Positions 53,934 through 63,313 are shown, counted from the stretch's first letter. The stretch is 64,000 bases of DNA from Caballeronia peredens (GCA_001544595.2 FCOH02000008.1:62001-126000), one strand, 5' to 3'. The notes: generated by a model not told the origin, from the sequence alone. Made by a program: numbers and translations.

Positions 53934-54350
53934 ATGACAACGAAACTCTTGACCGAAGCCGAAATCCTGAAGATGAGCGAGAAGGACTACATGAATGCGG
54001 ATCAACTCGCCTTCTTCAAGAACCGGCTCGAACAGTTGCAGGCGGACATTCTGAAGAATGCCGGCCAGACGACCGAAAATCTGCGGGAAACGGTGATCGT
54101 GCCGGACCCGGCGGATCGCGCGACCATCGAGGAAGAGCATGCACTGGAACTGCGCACGCGCGACCGCGAACGCAAGCTTCTGAAGAAGGTGCAGCAATCG
54201 CTCGGGCGCATCGATTCCGGAGATTACGGCTGGTGCGAGGAAACCGGCGAACCGATCGGCATTCCGCGCCTGCTCGCGCGGCCGACCGCCACGCTCTCCC
54301 TCGAAGCGCAAGAGCGCCGCGAACTGCGCCAGAAACTCTTCGGCGACTGA
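53934..54350 (+). CDS. dksA: RNA polymerase-binding transcription factor DksA, single-cysteine type
   Basis: This 138-aa protein binds the secondary channel of RNA polymerase and acts with ppGpp on rRNA and amino acid promoters. The coiled coil carries tip residues D58 and D61 in VPDPADRATIEEE, and the arm ELRTRDRERKLLKKV is canonical. The zinc-finger region has only one cysteine (C101 in YGWCEETGEPIG); the other three positions are Thr, Ala and Glu-like, so no zinc can be held. Many betaproteobacterial DksA proteins share this form. ATG 53934 has AAGCAAG upstream and a terminator follows. Confidence 0.96.
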   Translation: MTTKLLTEAEILKMSEKDYMNADQLAFFKNRLEQLQADILKNAGQTTENLRETVIVPDPADRATIEEEHALELRTRDRERKLLKKVQQSLGRIDSGDYGWCEETGEPIGIPRLLARPTATLSLEAQERRELRQKLFGD

Positions 54351-54723
54351 TCGCGTAGCCGGGGCGACGTCGCGGGACCGCCCGCCACGGGGAAGACGCC
54401 GCCTCGAAAAGCTGCATCGGCACAATCATCACCGCGAAAGGCACACGAAGGCACACGTCGAACGTGTGCCTTTTTTACTTTCAGCCGGGTAAAAACGCGA
54501 TGCGTCGATACCGCGCGCCTTGATAAATCTCCCGCCGCCCTAAAATGAACCCGACGCGCCCCGCAAAAGCTTGACCGCGGCCCGGCGCGCGCGCGGCGCC
54601 GTCCGCCCGATGCCTCCGGCCGGGTGGAACCCCGCGCCGTGCACCTCATCGAATTCTCGACTGCGCGGCGGACTTTCGAACGACGAACCCGCTCCGCGTC
54701 CCTCGTTTTCTTAAGGAACGCAC
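54351..54723. other. Intergenic region between dksA and hslV
   Basis: These 373 bp hold the dksA terminator and the hslVU promoter region. A heat-shock (sigma-32) promoter is expected but I cannot place one with confidence. No RNA or ORF of note is seen. Confidence 0.45.
54448..54476 (+). terminator. Intrinsic terminator of dksA
   Basis: AAGGCACACG and CGTGTGCCTT form a 10-bp stem with loop TCGAA, followed by six T. Confidence 0.93.
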
Positions 54724-55260
54724 ATGGAACAATTTCACGGCACGACCATCGTCTCCGTGCGCCGCGACGGCAAGGTCGCGCTGGGCGGCGATGGTCAAGT
54801 GACACTCGGCAACATCGTCATGAAAGGCGGCGCGAGGAAAGTGCGCCGCATCTATGGCGGCAAGGTGCTGGTCGGCTTCGCCGGCGGCACCGCCGACGCG
54901 TTCTCGCTGCTCGACCGCTTCGAGGCGAAGCTCGAGAAACACCAGGGCAATCTGACGCGCGCCGCCGTCGAACTCGCGAAGGACTGGCGCACCGACCGCA
55001 TGCTGCGCCGGCTCGAAGCGATGCTGATCGCCGCCGACAAGGACGCGACGCTCGTCATCACCGGCAACGGCGACGTGCTGGATCCCGAAAACGGCATCTG
55101 CGCGATCGGCTCGGGCGGCGCATACGCGCAGGCCGCGGCGCAGGCGCTCGTCGAAAACACGGGGCTTTCGCCGCGCGAAGTCGTCGAAAAGGCGCTGACC
55201 ATCGCCGGCGACATGTGCATCTACACCAACCACAATCGCGTCATCGAGACGATCGAGTAA
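54724..55260 (+). CDS. hslV: ATP-dependent protease HslV
   Basis: This 178-aa threonine protease is the peptidase ring of the HslVU (ClpYQ) complex. It carries a six-residue propeptide MEQFHG before [19 protein letters not shown], so the mature catalytic Thr is T7. The Lys in RKVRR and [14 protein letters not shown] match the proteasome-beta fold. It is 11 bp ahead of hslU with a good ribosome site between them, and the pair is a typical heat-shock operon. Confidence 0.98.
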   Translation: MEQFHGTTIVSVRRDGKVALGGDGQVTLGNIVMKGGARKVRRIYGGKVLVGFAGGTADAFSLLDRFEAKLEKHQGNLTRAAVELAKDWRTDRMLRRLEAMLIAADKDATLVITGNGDVLDPENGICAIGSGGAYAQAAAQALVENTGLSPREVVEKALTIAGDMCIYTNHNRVIETIE

Positions 55261-55271
55261 AGGAAACCGCG

Positions 55272-56609
55272 ATGACCACCATGACTCCCTCCGAGATCGT
55301 CTCCGAACTCGACAAGCACATCATCGGCCAGAAGCGCGCGAAGAAGGCCGTGGCCGTCGCGCTGCGCAACCGCTGGCGCCGTCAGCAGGTCGCCGAGCCG
55401 CTGCGTCAGGAAATCACGCCGAAGAACATTCTGATGATCGGGCCGACGGGCGTCGGCAAGACCGAGATCGCGCGGCGTCTCGCCAAGCTCGCGGACGCGC
55501 CGTTCATCAAGATCGAGGCGACCAAGTTCACCGAAGTGGGCTACGTGGGCCGCGATGTGGACAGCATCGTGCGCGATCTGATCGAGATTTCCGTCAAGCA
55601 GACGCGCGAGTCCGAGATGAAGAAAGTGCGCACCAAGGCCGAAGACCGCGCCGAAGACCGCATTCTCGACATCCTCTTGCCGACCGCGCGTCCGGTCGGC
55701 TTCGGCGCGGCCGAGACGGGCGGCGAGGGCGACAACGCCACGCGCCAGACTTTCCGCAAGCGTCTGCGCGAAGGCGCGCTCGACGACAAGGACATCGAGC
55801 TCGATATCGAGATGCCGCAGTCCGGCATGGACATCATGGGGCCGCCGGGCATGGAAGACATGACCGAGCAGATCCGTTCGATGTTCGCGAACATCGGCGG
55901 CGGCAAGAAGACGCGCCGCAAGGTGAAGGTGAAGGAAGCGCTGAAGCTCCTCACCGATGAAGAAGCCGGCAAGATGCTCAACGACGAAGAGGTCAAGACC
56001 AAGGCCGTGCAGAACGTCGAGCAAAACGGCATCGTGTTTCTGGACGAAATCGACAAGATCGCGTCGCGCAGCGAAACGGGCGGCGCCGAAGTGTCGCGCG
56101 CGGGCGTGCAGCGTGATCTGCTGCCCCTCGTCGAGGGCACGACCATCAACACGAAGTACGGAATGATCAAGACCGATCACATCTTGTTCATCGCGAGCGG
56201 CGCGTTTCATCTCGCCAAGCCGAGCGACCTGATTCCCGAGTTGCAAGGGCGTTTTCCGATTCGCGTGGAACTCGACTCGCTGTCCGTCGAGGACTTCGAG
56301 GCGATCCTGAACTCCACCGACGCGAGCCTCGTCAAGCAATACAAGGCGCTGCTCGCGACCGAAGGCGTCGAACTCGATTTCGCCGGCGACGGCATCCGGC
56401 GTCTCGCGGAAGTCGCGTATTCGGTGAACGAGAAAACCGAGAACATCGGCGCGCGGCGGCTTTATACCGTCATCGAGAAGCTGCTGGAGGAAGTGTCGTT
56501 CGCGGCAGGCAATCACACGGGCCAGCCCGTGCGGATCGATGCGGCGTATGTGGATCGCGCGCTCGGCGAAGTGGCCGAGGACGAGGATCTTTCGCGCTAC
56601 GTGCTCTGA
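55272..56609 (+). CDS. hslU: ATPase subunit HslU
   Basis: This 445-aa AAA+ unfoldase of the HslVU protease has Walker [14 protein letters not shown] (about 56-68), pore motif [13 protein letters not shown], Walker [14 protein letters not shown] and an intermediate domain (about 110-230) with the acidic/Met-rich [13 protein letters not shown] loop. The C-terminal tail ends EDLSRYVL, the segment that docks into HslV to activate it. The intact tail indicates a functional complex with the preceding HslV. A terminator follows. Confidence 0.98.
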   Translation: MTTMTPSEIVSELDKHIIGQKRAKKAVAVALRNRWRRQQVAEPLRQEITPKNILMIGPTGVGKTEIARRLAKLADAPFIKIEATKFTEVGYVGRDVDSIVRDLIEISVKQTRESEMKKVRTKAEDRAEDRILDILLPTARPVGFGAAETGGEGDNATRQTFRKRLREGALDDKDIELDIEMPQSGMDIMGPPGMEDMTEQIRSMFANIGGGKKTRRKVKVKEALKLLTDEEAGKMLNDEEVKTKAVQNVEQNGIVFLDEIDKIASRSETGGAEVSRAGVQRDLLPLVEGTTINTKYGMIKTDHILFIASGAFHLAKPSDLIPELQGRFPIRVELDSLSVEDFEAILNSTDASLVKQYKALLATEGVELDFAGDGIRRLAEVAYSVNEKTENIGARRLYTVIEKLLEEVSFAAGNHTGQPVRIDAAYVDRALGEVAEDEDLSRYVL

Positions 56610-56663
56610 TTTTCAATCGTCCGATGGTTGGATCGTCGGATCGAAGAGCCACCGTGACAACGA

Positions 56664-56690
56664 AAACCGGGCCGAGTTGCCCGGTTTTTT
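56664..56690 (+). terminator. Intrinsic terminator of hslVU
   Basis: AAACCGGGC and GCCCGGTTT form a 9-bp stem with loop CGAGTT, ending in a run of T. Confidence 0.92.
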
Positions 56691-56735
56691 GTGCCCGCGG
56701 CACGGCGCGCAAGCGAAATATGGACTGAAACGGCC

Positions 56736-56800
56736 AAAAAAAAGCCCGCCTAGCTTGGCGGGCTGAATCCATATCAGGAGGAGACATGGAGGAGACAGTT
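56736..56800 (-). ncRNA. Putative small RNA with twin anti-Shine-Dalgarno motifs
   Basis: On the minus strand a promoter is followed by about 65 nt of RNA starting near 56800: GGAACU, then GUCUCCUCC, AU, GUCUCCUCC, UGAUAUGG and a terminator stem. The two 9-nt copies contain CUCCUCC, which can pair with ribosome sites (GGAGG). The second copy sits in the loop of a 5-bp stem (UCCAU/AUGGA). The terminator at 56743-56764 with eight U ends it. There is no ORF of size. It may act by blocking translation starts. Growth-inhibiting anti-SD RNAs have, as far as I recall, been reported from betaproteobacteria; identity with those is unchecked. Confidence 0.65.
56743..56764 (-). terminator. Terminator of the putative small RNA
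   Basis: AGCCCGCC and GGCGGGCT form an 8-bp stem with a 6-nt loop; on the minus strand eight T follow. Confidence 0.88.
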
Positions 56801-56803
56801 CCA

Positions 56804-56832
56804 ATAATACCCATCCGCTTGATGCGATGCAA
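56804..56832 (-). promoter_or_regulatory. Sigma-70 promoter of the putative small RNA
   Basis: On the minus strand TTGCAT (56832-56827) and TATTAT (56809-56804) are separated by exactly 17 bp. Both hexamers match the sigma-70 consensus at four or five of six positions. A start a few bases downstream would fit the 5' end of the small RNA. Confidence 0.75.
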
Positions 56833-56986
56833 TAGATTTTTTAGTAAAAACCCCTATGGCATGATTCTGTGGCTTCTGTGCGTCACTTTTCGGATTTCGC
56901 CTGGCGATGACACCGCAAGAAACGGCGCGTAACCTCATCTGCACGGCTCTACATTGGTCGCATACCAACGAGCCACTGAGGTCGTC

Positions 56987-58069
56987 ATGAAAATCGCAGC
57001 AGACCCCATCTTCACCACTGATGAAAACCGCTGGCAGGCGGTCGTCGATCGCGACGGCCGCGCCGACGGCGCCTTCTTCTTCGCCGTGCGCACGACCGGC
57101 GTGTTCTGCCGGCCGTCGTGCGCGTCGCGGGCGCCGCGCCGCGAGAACGTCGAGTTCTTCGCGACGACCGATGCCGCCGAAAAAGCTGGATACCGCGCCT
57201 GCAAGCGCTGCCAGCCGACAAGCCTGCCGCGCGAACTGGCGATCGTCGAGCGCGCCTGCAAGGTGCTCGACGCCGATCCGCAACAGCGCATGACGCTCGC
57301 GCAACTGAGCGACGCCGTGCACGTCAGCCCGTTCCATTTGCAGCGGCTGTTCTCGCGGATCGTCGGCATTTCGCCGCGTCAGTATCAGGCGGCCAGGCGC
57401 GCAGGCGCATTGCGCGACGCCTTGCAGCGCGGCCGCGATGTCACGCGCGCGACGCACGACGCCGGTTTCGGTTCGCCTTCGCGGATGTACGAAGCCGTGC
57501 CCGCCGAACTCGGCATGACGCCGTCGGCGTTCCGGCGCCAGGGCGCGGGCCTGACCGTGCGCTACGCGAGCGCTCAGACGCCGCTCGGCACGGTGCTTGT
57601 CGCGGCGACGGACAAGGGCGTCTGCAAGATCGCTTTCGGCGACGATGCCGCCACGCTCGTCGACGCGCTCGCCGCCGATTTCGCGCAGGCCGAGCGCGTC
57701 GAAGATGCCGCGGCAATGGAGCCGTTCATCGCGCAGATTCGCGCGTATCTGCACGGCACGCGCGAGCGCTTCGACCTGCCGCTGGATATCGGCGCGACCG
57801 CGTTCCAGCAGCGCGTGTGGGACGCGCTGCGGCGCATCCCGTACGGCCAGACGCGCAGCTACAGCGAAGTCGCCGAAGCGCTCGGCTCGCCGCGCGCGGT
57901 GCGGGCGGTGGCGAACGCGTGCGCGTCGAATCCGGTGGCGCTCGCGATTCCGTGTCATCGCGTGATCGGCAAGGACGGCGCGATCGCGGGCTATCGCTGG
58001 GGCCTGCCGCGCAAGGAAGCGCTGCTCGAAACCGAGCGCACGCGTCACGCCGGCGACAAAGTCGCCTGA
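56987..58069 (+). CDS. ada: Ada: methylphosphotriester repair, activator and O6-alkylguanine-DNA methyltransferase
   Basis: This 360-aa protein combines the Ada zinc/repair domain (C41, C45, C72, C75 in VFCRPSCASR and RACKRCQPT), an AraC-type helix-turn-helix (TLAQLSDAVHVSPFHLQRLF, THDAGFGSPSRMYEAVP) and a C-terminal O6-methylguanine-DNA methyltransferase domain with acceptor Cys323 in IPCHRVIGKDG. It repairs alkylated DNA and, once methylated, activates the adaptive response. All four zinc ligands and the acceptor site are present. ATG 56987 lies well after the small-RNA promoter, which points the other way. Confidence 0.97.
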   Translation: MKIAADPIFTTDENRWQAVVDRDGRADGAFFFAVRTTGVFCRPSCASRAPRRENVEFFATTDAAEKAGYRACKRCQPTSLPRELAIVERACKVLDADPQQRMTLAQLSDAVHVSPFHLQRLFSRIVGISPRQYQAARRAGALRDALQRGRDVTRATHDAGFGSPSRMYEAVPAELGMTPSAFRRQGAGLTVRYASAQTPLGTVLVAATDKGVCKIAFGDDAATLVDALAADFAQAERVEDAAAMEPFIAQIRAYLHGTRERFDLPLDIGATAFQQRVWDALRRIPYGQTRSYSEVAEALGSPRAVRAVANACASNPVALAIPCHRVIGKDGAIAGYRWGLPRKEALLETERTRHAGDKVA

Positions 58070-58076
58070 CCGGGGG

Positions 58077-58107
58077 GCGCTCGCACGTCGTCACGACGTG
58101 CGAGCGC
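58077..58107 (+). terminator. 15-bp hairpin after ada
   Basis: GCGCTCGCACGTCGT and ACGACGTGCGAGCGC are perfectly complementary around one C. No U-run follows. Probably a strong mRNA end structure or a rho-aided terminator. Confidence 0.55.
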
Positions 58108-58328
58108 TGCGTCGTCTTCGATCACCCGGCGCACCGTTCGGCGCGTCGTTCTTCCTCCCGCAAGCTGTCCGCGCGCCCTCCGCGAACCCTCCGCGAATGC
58201 CCCGAAAAACCCGCAAAACCTTGCTGGTTCTGGGCTCAAGCACGCCTGACTTCGAGATGTTAAAGTGCCCGCTACCCTAAAAAATACGACCGGGCCTGCA
58301 TCGCTCGCGCTCCTCGCAGATCGCTTCA

Positions 58329-59948
58329 ATGGCAAACACGAATTCCGCTCACCCCAAGGCCGGCGCCTTTGCGCGCCGGCTTGCCGCGCTCGCGTCCGGC
58401 CCGCACGCCGACGCGTTGCGCCAAGGCTTGCGCGGCATCGAGAAAGAAAGCTTGCGCGTGACGCCGCAGGGCAGACTCGCGATGACGCCGCATCCGCGCG
58501 CGTTCGGCTCGGCGCTCACGCATCCGCTCATCACGACCGACTATTCCGAGGCGCTGGTCGAACTGATCACGCCCGCCGAAACCGACATCACGCTCACGCT
58601 GGCCAGTCTCGACGTGCTGCATCGCTTCGCGGCTTCGCATATGGGCGACGAGTTGCTCTGGAACGACTCGATGCCCAACACGCTGCCGCACGAGGACGAG
58701 ATTCCGCTCGGCATGTACGGCACGTCGAATATCGGCATGTTGAAGCACGTGTACCGGCGCGGGCTCGCGCTGCGCTACGGGCGCACGATGCAATGCATCG
58801 CGGGCATTCACTTCAACTATTCGCTGCACGAAGATGTCTGGCGCGCATGGCAAGCGCTCGATCCCACGAGCACGCTCAGCGCCGCGGATTTCCAATCCGA
58901 ACGCTATTTCGCGCTCATCCGCAACTTCCGCCGGACAAGCTGGCTGCTGATGTACCTGTTCGGCGCGTCGCCGGCCTTGAACAGGCGTTTCGTCGAAGGT
59001 AAGGCGCATCGGCTGGAAACGTTCGATGCCGACACGTTCTATCTGCCGCACGCGACCAGCCTGCGCATGAGCGACCTCGGTTACACGAACAATCCGGCGC
59101 AGGCGGCGCTCCTGCCGAGCTACGACAATCTCGACGCCTATCTCGACGTGCTCGCGAAAGCCGTGAGCCAGCCGTACGCGCCGTATGAGGCCATCGGCAC
59201 GCAGCGCGACGGCGAGTGGGTGCAGATCAACACCAACGTCTTGCAGATCGAAAACGAGTTCTACTCGACCATCCGCCCGAAGCGCGTCACGCGTTCGGGC
59301 GAGCGTCCGCTGCAGGCATTGTCCGAGCGCGGCGTGCAGTACATCGAAGTGCGCTGCCTCGATATCGATCCGTTCGAACCGACCGGCATTTCGCTCGAAA
59401 CCGCGCGCTTTCTCGACGCCTATCTGCTCTATTGCGCGCTCGAAGACAGCCCGCTGCTGCCGCCGGACGCGAACATCGAGGCGAACGGCAACTTCAGCGC
59501 GGTCGCCAAGGAAGGGCGCAAGCCCGGCCTCGCGCTGCAGCGCGACGGCGCGAGCGTGCCGATGCGGCAATGGGCCGAAGAACTGTTCGACGCGATCGAG
59601 CCCGTCGCCCGAACGCTCGATGCGCTCAACGGCCGCGACGATCACACGCGCACGCTCGCGGCGCTGCGTCCGCGTCTCGCGGATGCGTCGCTGACGCCGT
59701 CGGCGCGCGTGCTGCAAACCATGCGCGACAAACGGCAATCCTTCGACGCGTTCGCGCTCGACCTGAGCACGCGGCACGCCGAATCTTTCCGCGCGCGGCC
59801 GCTGTCCGCGGAAGAAGAACGCACGATGGAAGCGCTCGCGGCGAAATCGATCGCCGATCAGGCGGAAGTCGAGCGCAACGATTCCGAATCTTTCGACGCT
59901 TTCGTCGCGGCGTATCAGGTCTACAAGGCGAACGCCGCCAGCGTCTGA
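58329..59948 (+). CDS. gshA: Glutamate-cysteine ligase (proteobacterial class I)
   Basis: This 539-aa enzyme makes gamma-glutamylcysteine, the first step of glutathione synthesis. It matches the E. coli-type Gsh[22 protein letters not shown] at the N-terminus, [50 protein letters not shown] and [18 protein letters not shown]. Metal-binding Glu and ATP-site residues lie in these runs. Length is slightly above E. coli's. It is monocistronic with a 220-bp region upstream. ATG 58329 is the first in the frame. Confidence 0.96.
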   Translation: MANTNSAHPKAGAFARRLAALASGPHADALRQGLRGIEKESLRVTPQGRLAMTPHPRAFGSALTHPLITTDYSEALVELITPAETDITLTLASLDVLHRFAASHMGDELLWNDSMPNTLPHEDEIPLGMYGTSNIGMLKHVYRRGLALRYGRTMQCIAGIHFNYSLHEDVWRAWQALDPTSTLSAADFQSERYFALIRNFRRTSWLLMYLFGASPALNRRFVEGKAHRLETFDADTFYLPHATSLRMSDLGYTNNPAQAALLPSYDNLDAYLDVLAKAVSQPYAPYEAIGTQRDGEWVQINTNVLQIENEFYSTIRPKRVTRSGERPLQALSERGVQYIEVRCLDIDPFEPTGISLETARFLDAYLLYCALEDSPLLPPDANIEANGNFSAVAKEGRKPGLALQRDGASVPMRQWAEELFDAIEPVARTLDALNGRDDHTRTLAALRPRLADASLTPSARVLQTMRDKRQSFDAFALDLSTRHAESFRARPLSAEEERTMEALAAKSIADQAEVERNDSESFDAFVAAYQVYKANAASV

Positions 59949-60085
59949 GCAAAGCCGGTTTTTCCTTCCCGGCGCCTGCGTGCGCCGGCAAGCCTTACCG
60001 GCTTTTGCAACAGAGGGAAACGCGCCGAAACATCGCCCGATTCGGCGAGTCAAAAATTAGCGACTTATCGACGATCGGGGGACCA

Positions 60086-60628
60086 ATGTCAAAGAAAATC
60101 GTCGGCGCGGCCGCGCTGGGGGCGGCGTCGCTCGCGTTATTGGGCGGATGCGCCGTGCAGGATCAGGTCAGCAGCACGACGATGGAACAAGCCACTCAGC
60201 CGCTCACTTGCATGAGCCGGGCGGAATGCGACGCGTGGTGGGCACGCTCGCAGGTCTGGGTGACGAACCACTCCGAATACAAGCTGCAGACCATCACGGA
60301 TTCGATCATCCAGACGGCGGGGCCGTCGAGCGGCAAGCGCGCGCTCGCCTATCAGATCACCAAGACGCCGACCAACGAAGGCACCGCGACCATCGGCTTT
60401 GCGGCGCACTGCGATAACCCGCTCGGCTGCGAGCCGAACCCGTGGAAGGCCGGCGCGGACTTCAAGCAGTTCGTGCGCAACGGCCCGCCGCTCAGGCAGA
60501 TGACGACGCCGCAGGCCACGCAGGCACCAGCGCCGGCGGGCGTTCAGGTGAACCCGATTCCCCAGCCGGTGCCGCTCAATCTCGACAGCCAGCCGGGCCA
60601 GTCGGTGACGCCGCTCACGCCGCAGTAA
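60086..60628 (+). CDS. Lipoprotein of unknown function
   Basis: This 180-aa exported lipoprotein has a signal peptide with lipobox LLGGC (Cys22). The mature core has paired Cys (LTCMSRAECDAWW and AAHCDNPLGCEPNPW), suggesting two disulphides, and a beta-rich middle (YQITKTPTNEGTATIGF). The last 40 residues are a Pro/Gln-rich flexible tail. I do not recognise the family beyond similar Burkholderia lipoproteins of unknown role. ATG 60086 follows GGGGG. It is convergent with the DHA2 pump. Confidence 0.78.
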   Translation: MSKKIVGAAALGAASLALLGGCAVQDQVSSTTMEQATQPLTCMSRAECDAWWARSQVWVTNHSEYKLQTITDSIIQTAGPSSGKRALAYQITKTPTNEGTATIGFAAHCDNPLGCEPNPWKAGADFKQFVRNGPPLRQMTTPQATQAPAPAGVQVNPIPQPVPLNLDSQPGQSVTPLTPQ

Positions 60629-60641
60629 CGCAATCCGATCC

Positions 60642-62204
60642 TCAATGTCCCATCGTGGCTGACGCGCCTTTCTTCGGCCGCGTCAGCCAGACCATCACGG
60701 CCAGCACCAGAAACGCGTAGTAGGAAATGCGGAAGAAGTCGTTCGTCGACATCATGTACGCCTGCGCCGACACGACGCGGTCCAGCTGCGCCGTGAGCGC
60801 CTGTCCCGACAGGCCGAGTCCCGCGAGCAGATCCGTATAGGCCGTCGTGCCCGCCGAATACGGCGTCACCGATTCGGTGAGCCGCGCGTGATGCCGGATC
60901 ATGCCGTTTTCCCAGAAAGTCGTGCTGACCGCCGTGCCGATCGCGCCCGACAACGTCCGCAGGAAATTCGACAGACCCGCGGCGCCCGCGAGCCGTTCGT
61001 CGGAGACGCTGGAGAGCGTGATCGTCGTCATCGGCACGAAGAAACACGCGACGCCGATGCCCTGAATCAGGCGCGGATAGATGATCTCGTGGAACGGCGT
61101 ATCGAGCGTGAAGGTCGAGTTCCAGTGCGACACGAACGCGAACGTGAGGAACGCGAAGCTCGCGACCACGCGCAGATTCATCCGGTGCATGTTCTGCCCG
61201 ATAAGCGGCGAGAGCACGAGCGCCAGAATGCCGACCGGCGCGGTGGCGAGACCCGCGAGCCACGGCGTGTAGCCGAGCACCGTCTGCAACCATAGCGGGA
61301 GCACGACGACCGAGCCGAAAAACGCCAGAAAGCCGAGCGACGTGATGAGCACGCCCATCGCGAAATTGCGGTCGCGAAACAGCGACAGGTCGATGACCGG
61401 TTCCTTCTCCGTCAGCTCCCACGCGAACATGAAGGCGAGCGACACCGCCGACACGATCGCCAGCGTCACGATGAAATTCGAGCTGAACCAGTCGCGGTCC
61501 TTGCCGAGGTCGAGCATCATCTGCAGGCTCGCGACGCCGATCACGAGCAGCGAGAGACCGACGCCGTCGATGCGCTGCTTCGTCGTCTTCGTCTCGTGGC
61601 CGCGCAAGAGAAAATACGCGATCGCCGCCGAAAACACGCCGATCGGCACGTTGATATAGAAGATCCACGGCCAGGTGTAGTTGTCGGTGATATAGCCGCC
61701 CATCACGGGGCCGAAAATCGGCGCGACGATCACGGTCATCGCCCACAGGCCGAGCGCCAGGCCGCGCTTTTCCGGCGGATAACTGCGCATGAGGATGGTT
61801 TGCGACAGCGGCACCATCGGGCCCGAAACGAGGCCTTGCAGCAGCCGGAACGCAATCAGCGATTCGAAGTTGTGAGCGAACCCGCACAGCGCCGAGGCAA
61901 TCGAGAACAACAGCACGGAGATCGTGAACAGCTTCACTTCGCCCACGCGACGCGCGAGCCAGCCGGTCAGCGGCACCGCGATCGCGGACGCGACCGAATA
62001 CGACGAAATGACCCACGTGCCTTCGCTCGTCGCCACGCCGAGATTGCCGGAGATAGTCGGCACCGCGACGTTCGCGATCGACGTGTCGAGCACTTCCATG
62101 AAGGTGCCGAGCGCGAGGCCCATCGTCAGCAGGGCGAGAATGCCGCCGGTGAGCGGCACGGGTGCGGCGGGCGGGCTGGTCGTCTTGGTCGCGGTGGTTG
62201 ACAT
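60642..62204 (-). CDS. DHA2-family multidrug efflux permease (EmrB/QacA)
   Basis: This 520-aa MFS permease has fourteen predicted helices. It has the EmrB hallmarks: LDTSIANVAVPTISGNLG in TM1, WVISSYSVASAIAVPLTGWLARR (motif A region), IFGPVMGGYITDNYTWPWIFYINVPIG (motif C and D) taken in parts. EmrB-type pumps form tripartite systems with an EmrA adaptor and an outer-membrane factor. No emrA is in the window, but a MarR-type gene lies directly upstream and an outer-membrane factor begins at 63504 on the other strand. Substrate unknown. Confidence 0.94.
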   Translation of the reverse strand: MSTTATKTTSPPAAPVPLTGGILALLTMGLALGTFMEVLDTSIANVAVPTISGNLGVATSEGTWVISSYSVASAIAVPLTGWLARRVGEVKLFTISVLLFSIASALCGFAHNFESLIAFRLLQGLVSGPMVPLSQTILMRSYPPEKRGLALGLWAMTVIVAPIFGPVMGGYITDNYTWPWIFYINVPIGVFSAAIAYFLLRGHETKTTKQRIDGVGLSLLVIGVASLQMMLDLGKDRDWFSSNFIVTLAIVSAVSLAFMFAWELTEKEPVIDLSLFRDRNFAMGVLITSLGFLAFFGSVVVLPLWLQTVLGYTPWLAGLATAPVGILALVLSPLIGQNMHRMNLRVVASFAFLTFAFVSHWNSTFTLDTPFHEIIYPRLIQGIGVACFFVPMTTITLSSVSDERLAGAAGLSNFLRTLSGAIGTAVSTTFWENGMIRHHARLTESVTPYSAGTTAYTDLLAGLGLSGQALTAQLDRVVSAQAYMMSTNDFFRISYYAFLVLAVMVWLTRPKKGASATMGH

Positions 62205-62333
62205 CGTTGGTTCTCCGGCACGCGTTCGGGGCGGTCTGCCTCGCATCGCGTGCAAGCTTTTTCTTGTCGCGGCATTCTCTGCCCAGACAGCGAAATCGAC
62301 GCAAAACCGCCGATTTCGTCGGATTAATGTGCG

Positions 62334-62822
62334 TTATTCGTCGTCCAGACCGCAGCCGATCGCCTCGGCCACCGGCGTGTTCTCGATGATCCGCGCCAGC
62401 ATCCCGATCAGCAGATCCAGTTCCGCGCGGCTGAAACCGCGCAACTGTTCGTTGAGCACCGCCGCGCCGATGACCGGCAGCCGCCCGGCCGCGTCGCGCC
62501 CGCGCTCCGTCAGGCTCAACTCCACGATGCGCCGGTCCGCGGCGCTGCGCGTGCGGCTCACGAAACCCTTCTTTTCGAGCCGGTCGAGCATGCGTGTCAT
62601 CGAGCCGCTGTCGTAGGACATCTCGCGCGACAGTTCCAGCGGCGTGCGCGCCCGTCCCGACGCGAGCATCAGCATCACGCCGATTTGCTGCGACGTCAGG
62701 TCGAGCGGTCTCAACGCCTGATCGGTCCGCGCGATGAGCACGTTGCGCGCTCGGGCGAGGTAATAGCCAAGGCTCGTTTCGAGTTGAATCGTGGCGGGAT
62801 CGTAAAGCGGTTCGCTGTTCAT
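62334..62822 (-). CDS. MarR-family transcriptional regulator
   Basis: This 162-aa regulator has the MarR winged helix: LDLTSQQIGVMLMLAS, TPLELSREMSYDSGSMTRMLDRLEKKG (recognition helix) and RSAADRRIVELSLTERG (wing). It sits 129 bp upstream of the DHA2 pump on the same strand, so the pair is likely a repressor-pump unit induced by toxic compounds. ATG 62822 (MNSEPLYD) was chosen; the open frame extends to 62900 but lacks family similarity. A candidate operator lies over its promoter. Confidence 0.95.
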   Translation of the reverse strand: MNSEPLYDPATIQLETSLGYYLARARNVLIARTDQALRPLDLTSQQIGVMLMLASGRARTPLELSREMSYDSGSMTRMLDRLEKKGFVSRTRSAADRRIVELSLTERGRDAAGRLPVIGAAVLNEQLRGFSRAELDLLIGMLARIIENTPVAEAIGCGLDDE

Positions 62823-62905
62823 GCGACTCGGGTCTCGCGAATGAAGCGGGGTTGCGACACTGCGTCGCGTTTCGCAAAGGCAACACTTGCGAAAAAGCAA
62901 TCAGC

Positions 62906-62950
62906 AGTATCTTGAAAAGTAGTTGCACAGTCAATATTATTCTATGCAAC
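62906..62950 (-). promoter_or_regulatory. Promoter and candidate MarR operator
   Basis: On the minus strand TTGACT (62934-62929) and GATACT (62911-62906) are 17 bp apart. Across the -35 lies an inverted repeat GTTGCA ... TGCAAC (62922-62927 and 62945-62950, 17 bp apart). TTGC/GCAA half-sites are common in MarR-family operators, so autoregulation is likely. Confidence 0.6.
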
Positions 62951-63031
62951 GAGTTACGCGCTGATTGCGCCGCCCGAGACCATGTTCTGATCGCCAGCCG
63001 CGTCGTACGCCGACGCTCGAAGGACCATCCG

Positions 63032-63313
63032 ATGACCCGCTTTGCCCGCACCGCCCGCCGACGCTTCGGCCATGTCAGCAGCACGATCGCCAGCGCTTCC
63101 CGTCACTTCGTCCCGCCGAAGCTGAATTCGTGGAGACTCGCGTTGTATCTGATCGTGTTTCTGCTGCCGGGCGGATCGTTCGCCGTGCTGGGCATGGGAT
63201 GGTTCGAGAACCGGCAGCGGCAGAAAACGGCGTCCAGCCGGTCTGCCCGGGCCGCGGCCCGGCCGGCGCTCCCCGCGCCCTGCCCGCGAAGCTGCGGCTC
63301 CACGGGCCGATGA
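63032..63313 (+). CDS. Small membrane protein with one helix, unknown
   Basis: This 93-aa protein has a basic N-terminus (MTRFARTARRRFGHVSSTIASAS), one clear membrane helix (LALYLIVFLLPGGSFAVLG) and a basic/Ala/Pro-rich C-terminus. I do not recognise a family. The start ATG 63032 is chosen for the membrane-protein character that follows. No good ribosome site is seen (AAGGACC). It lies between the MarR promoter and the outer-membrane factor gene, on the same strand as the latter. Confidence 0.5.
   Translation: MTRFARTARRRFGHVSSTIASASRHFVPPKLNSWRLALYLIVFLLPGGSFAVLGMGWFENRQRQKTASSRSARAAARPALPAPCPRSCGSTGR

Noticed and set aside
56786..56932. 48-codon plus-strand ORF starting in the GGAGGAG repeats between hslU and ada
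   Set aside because: It has an SD-like sequence, but promoter and terminator signals point to the minus strand, and its codon use is unlike the neighbouring genes. Kept only as an alternative to the small RNA.
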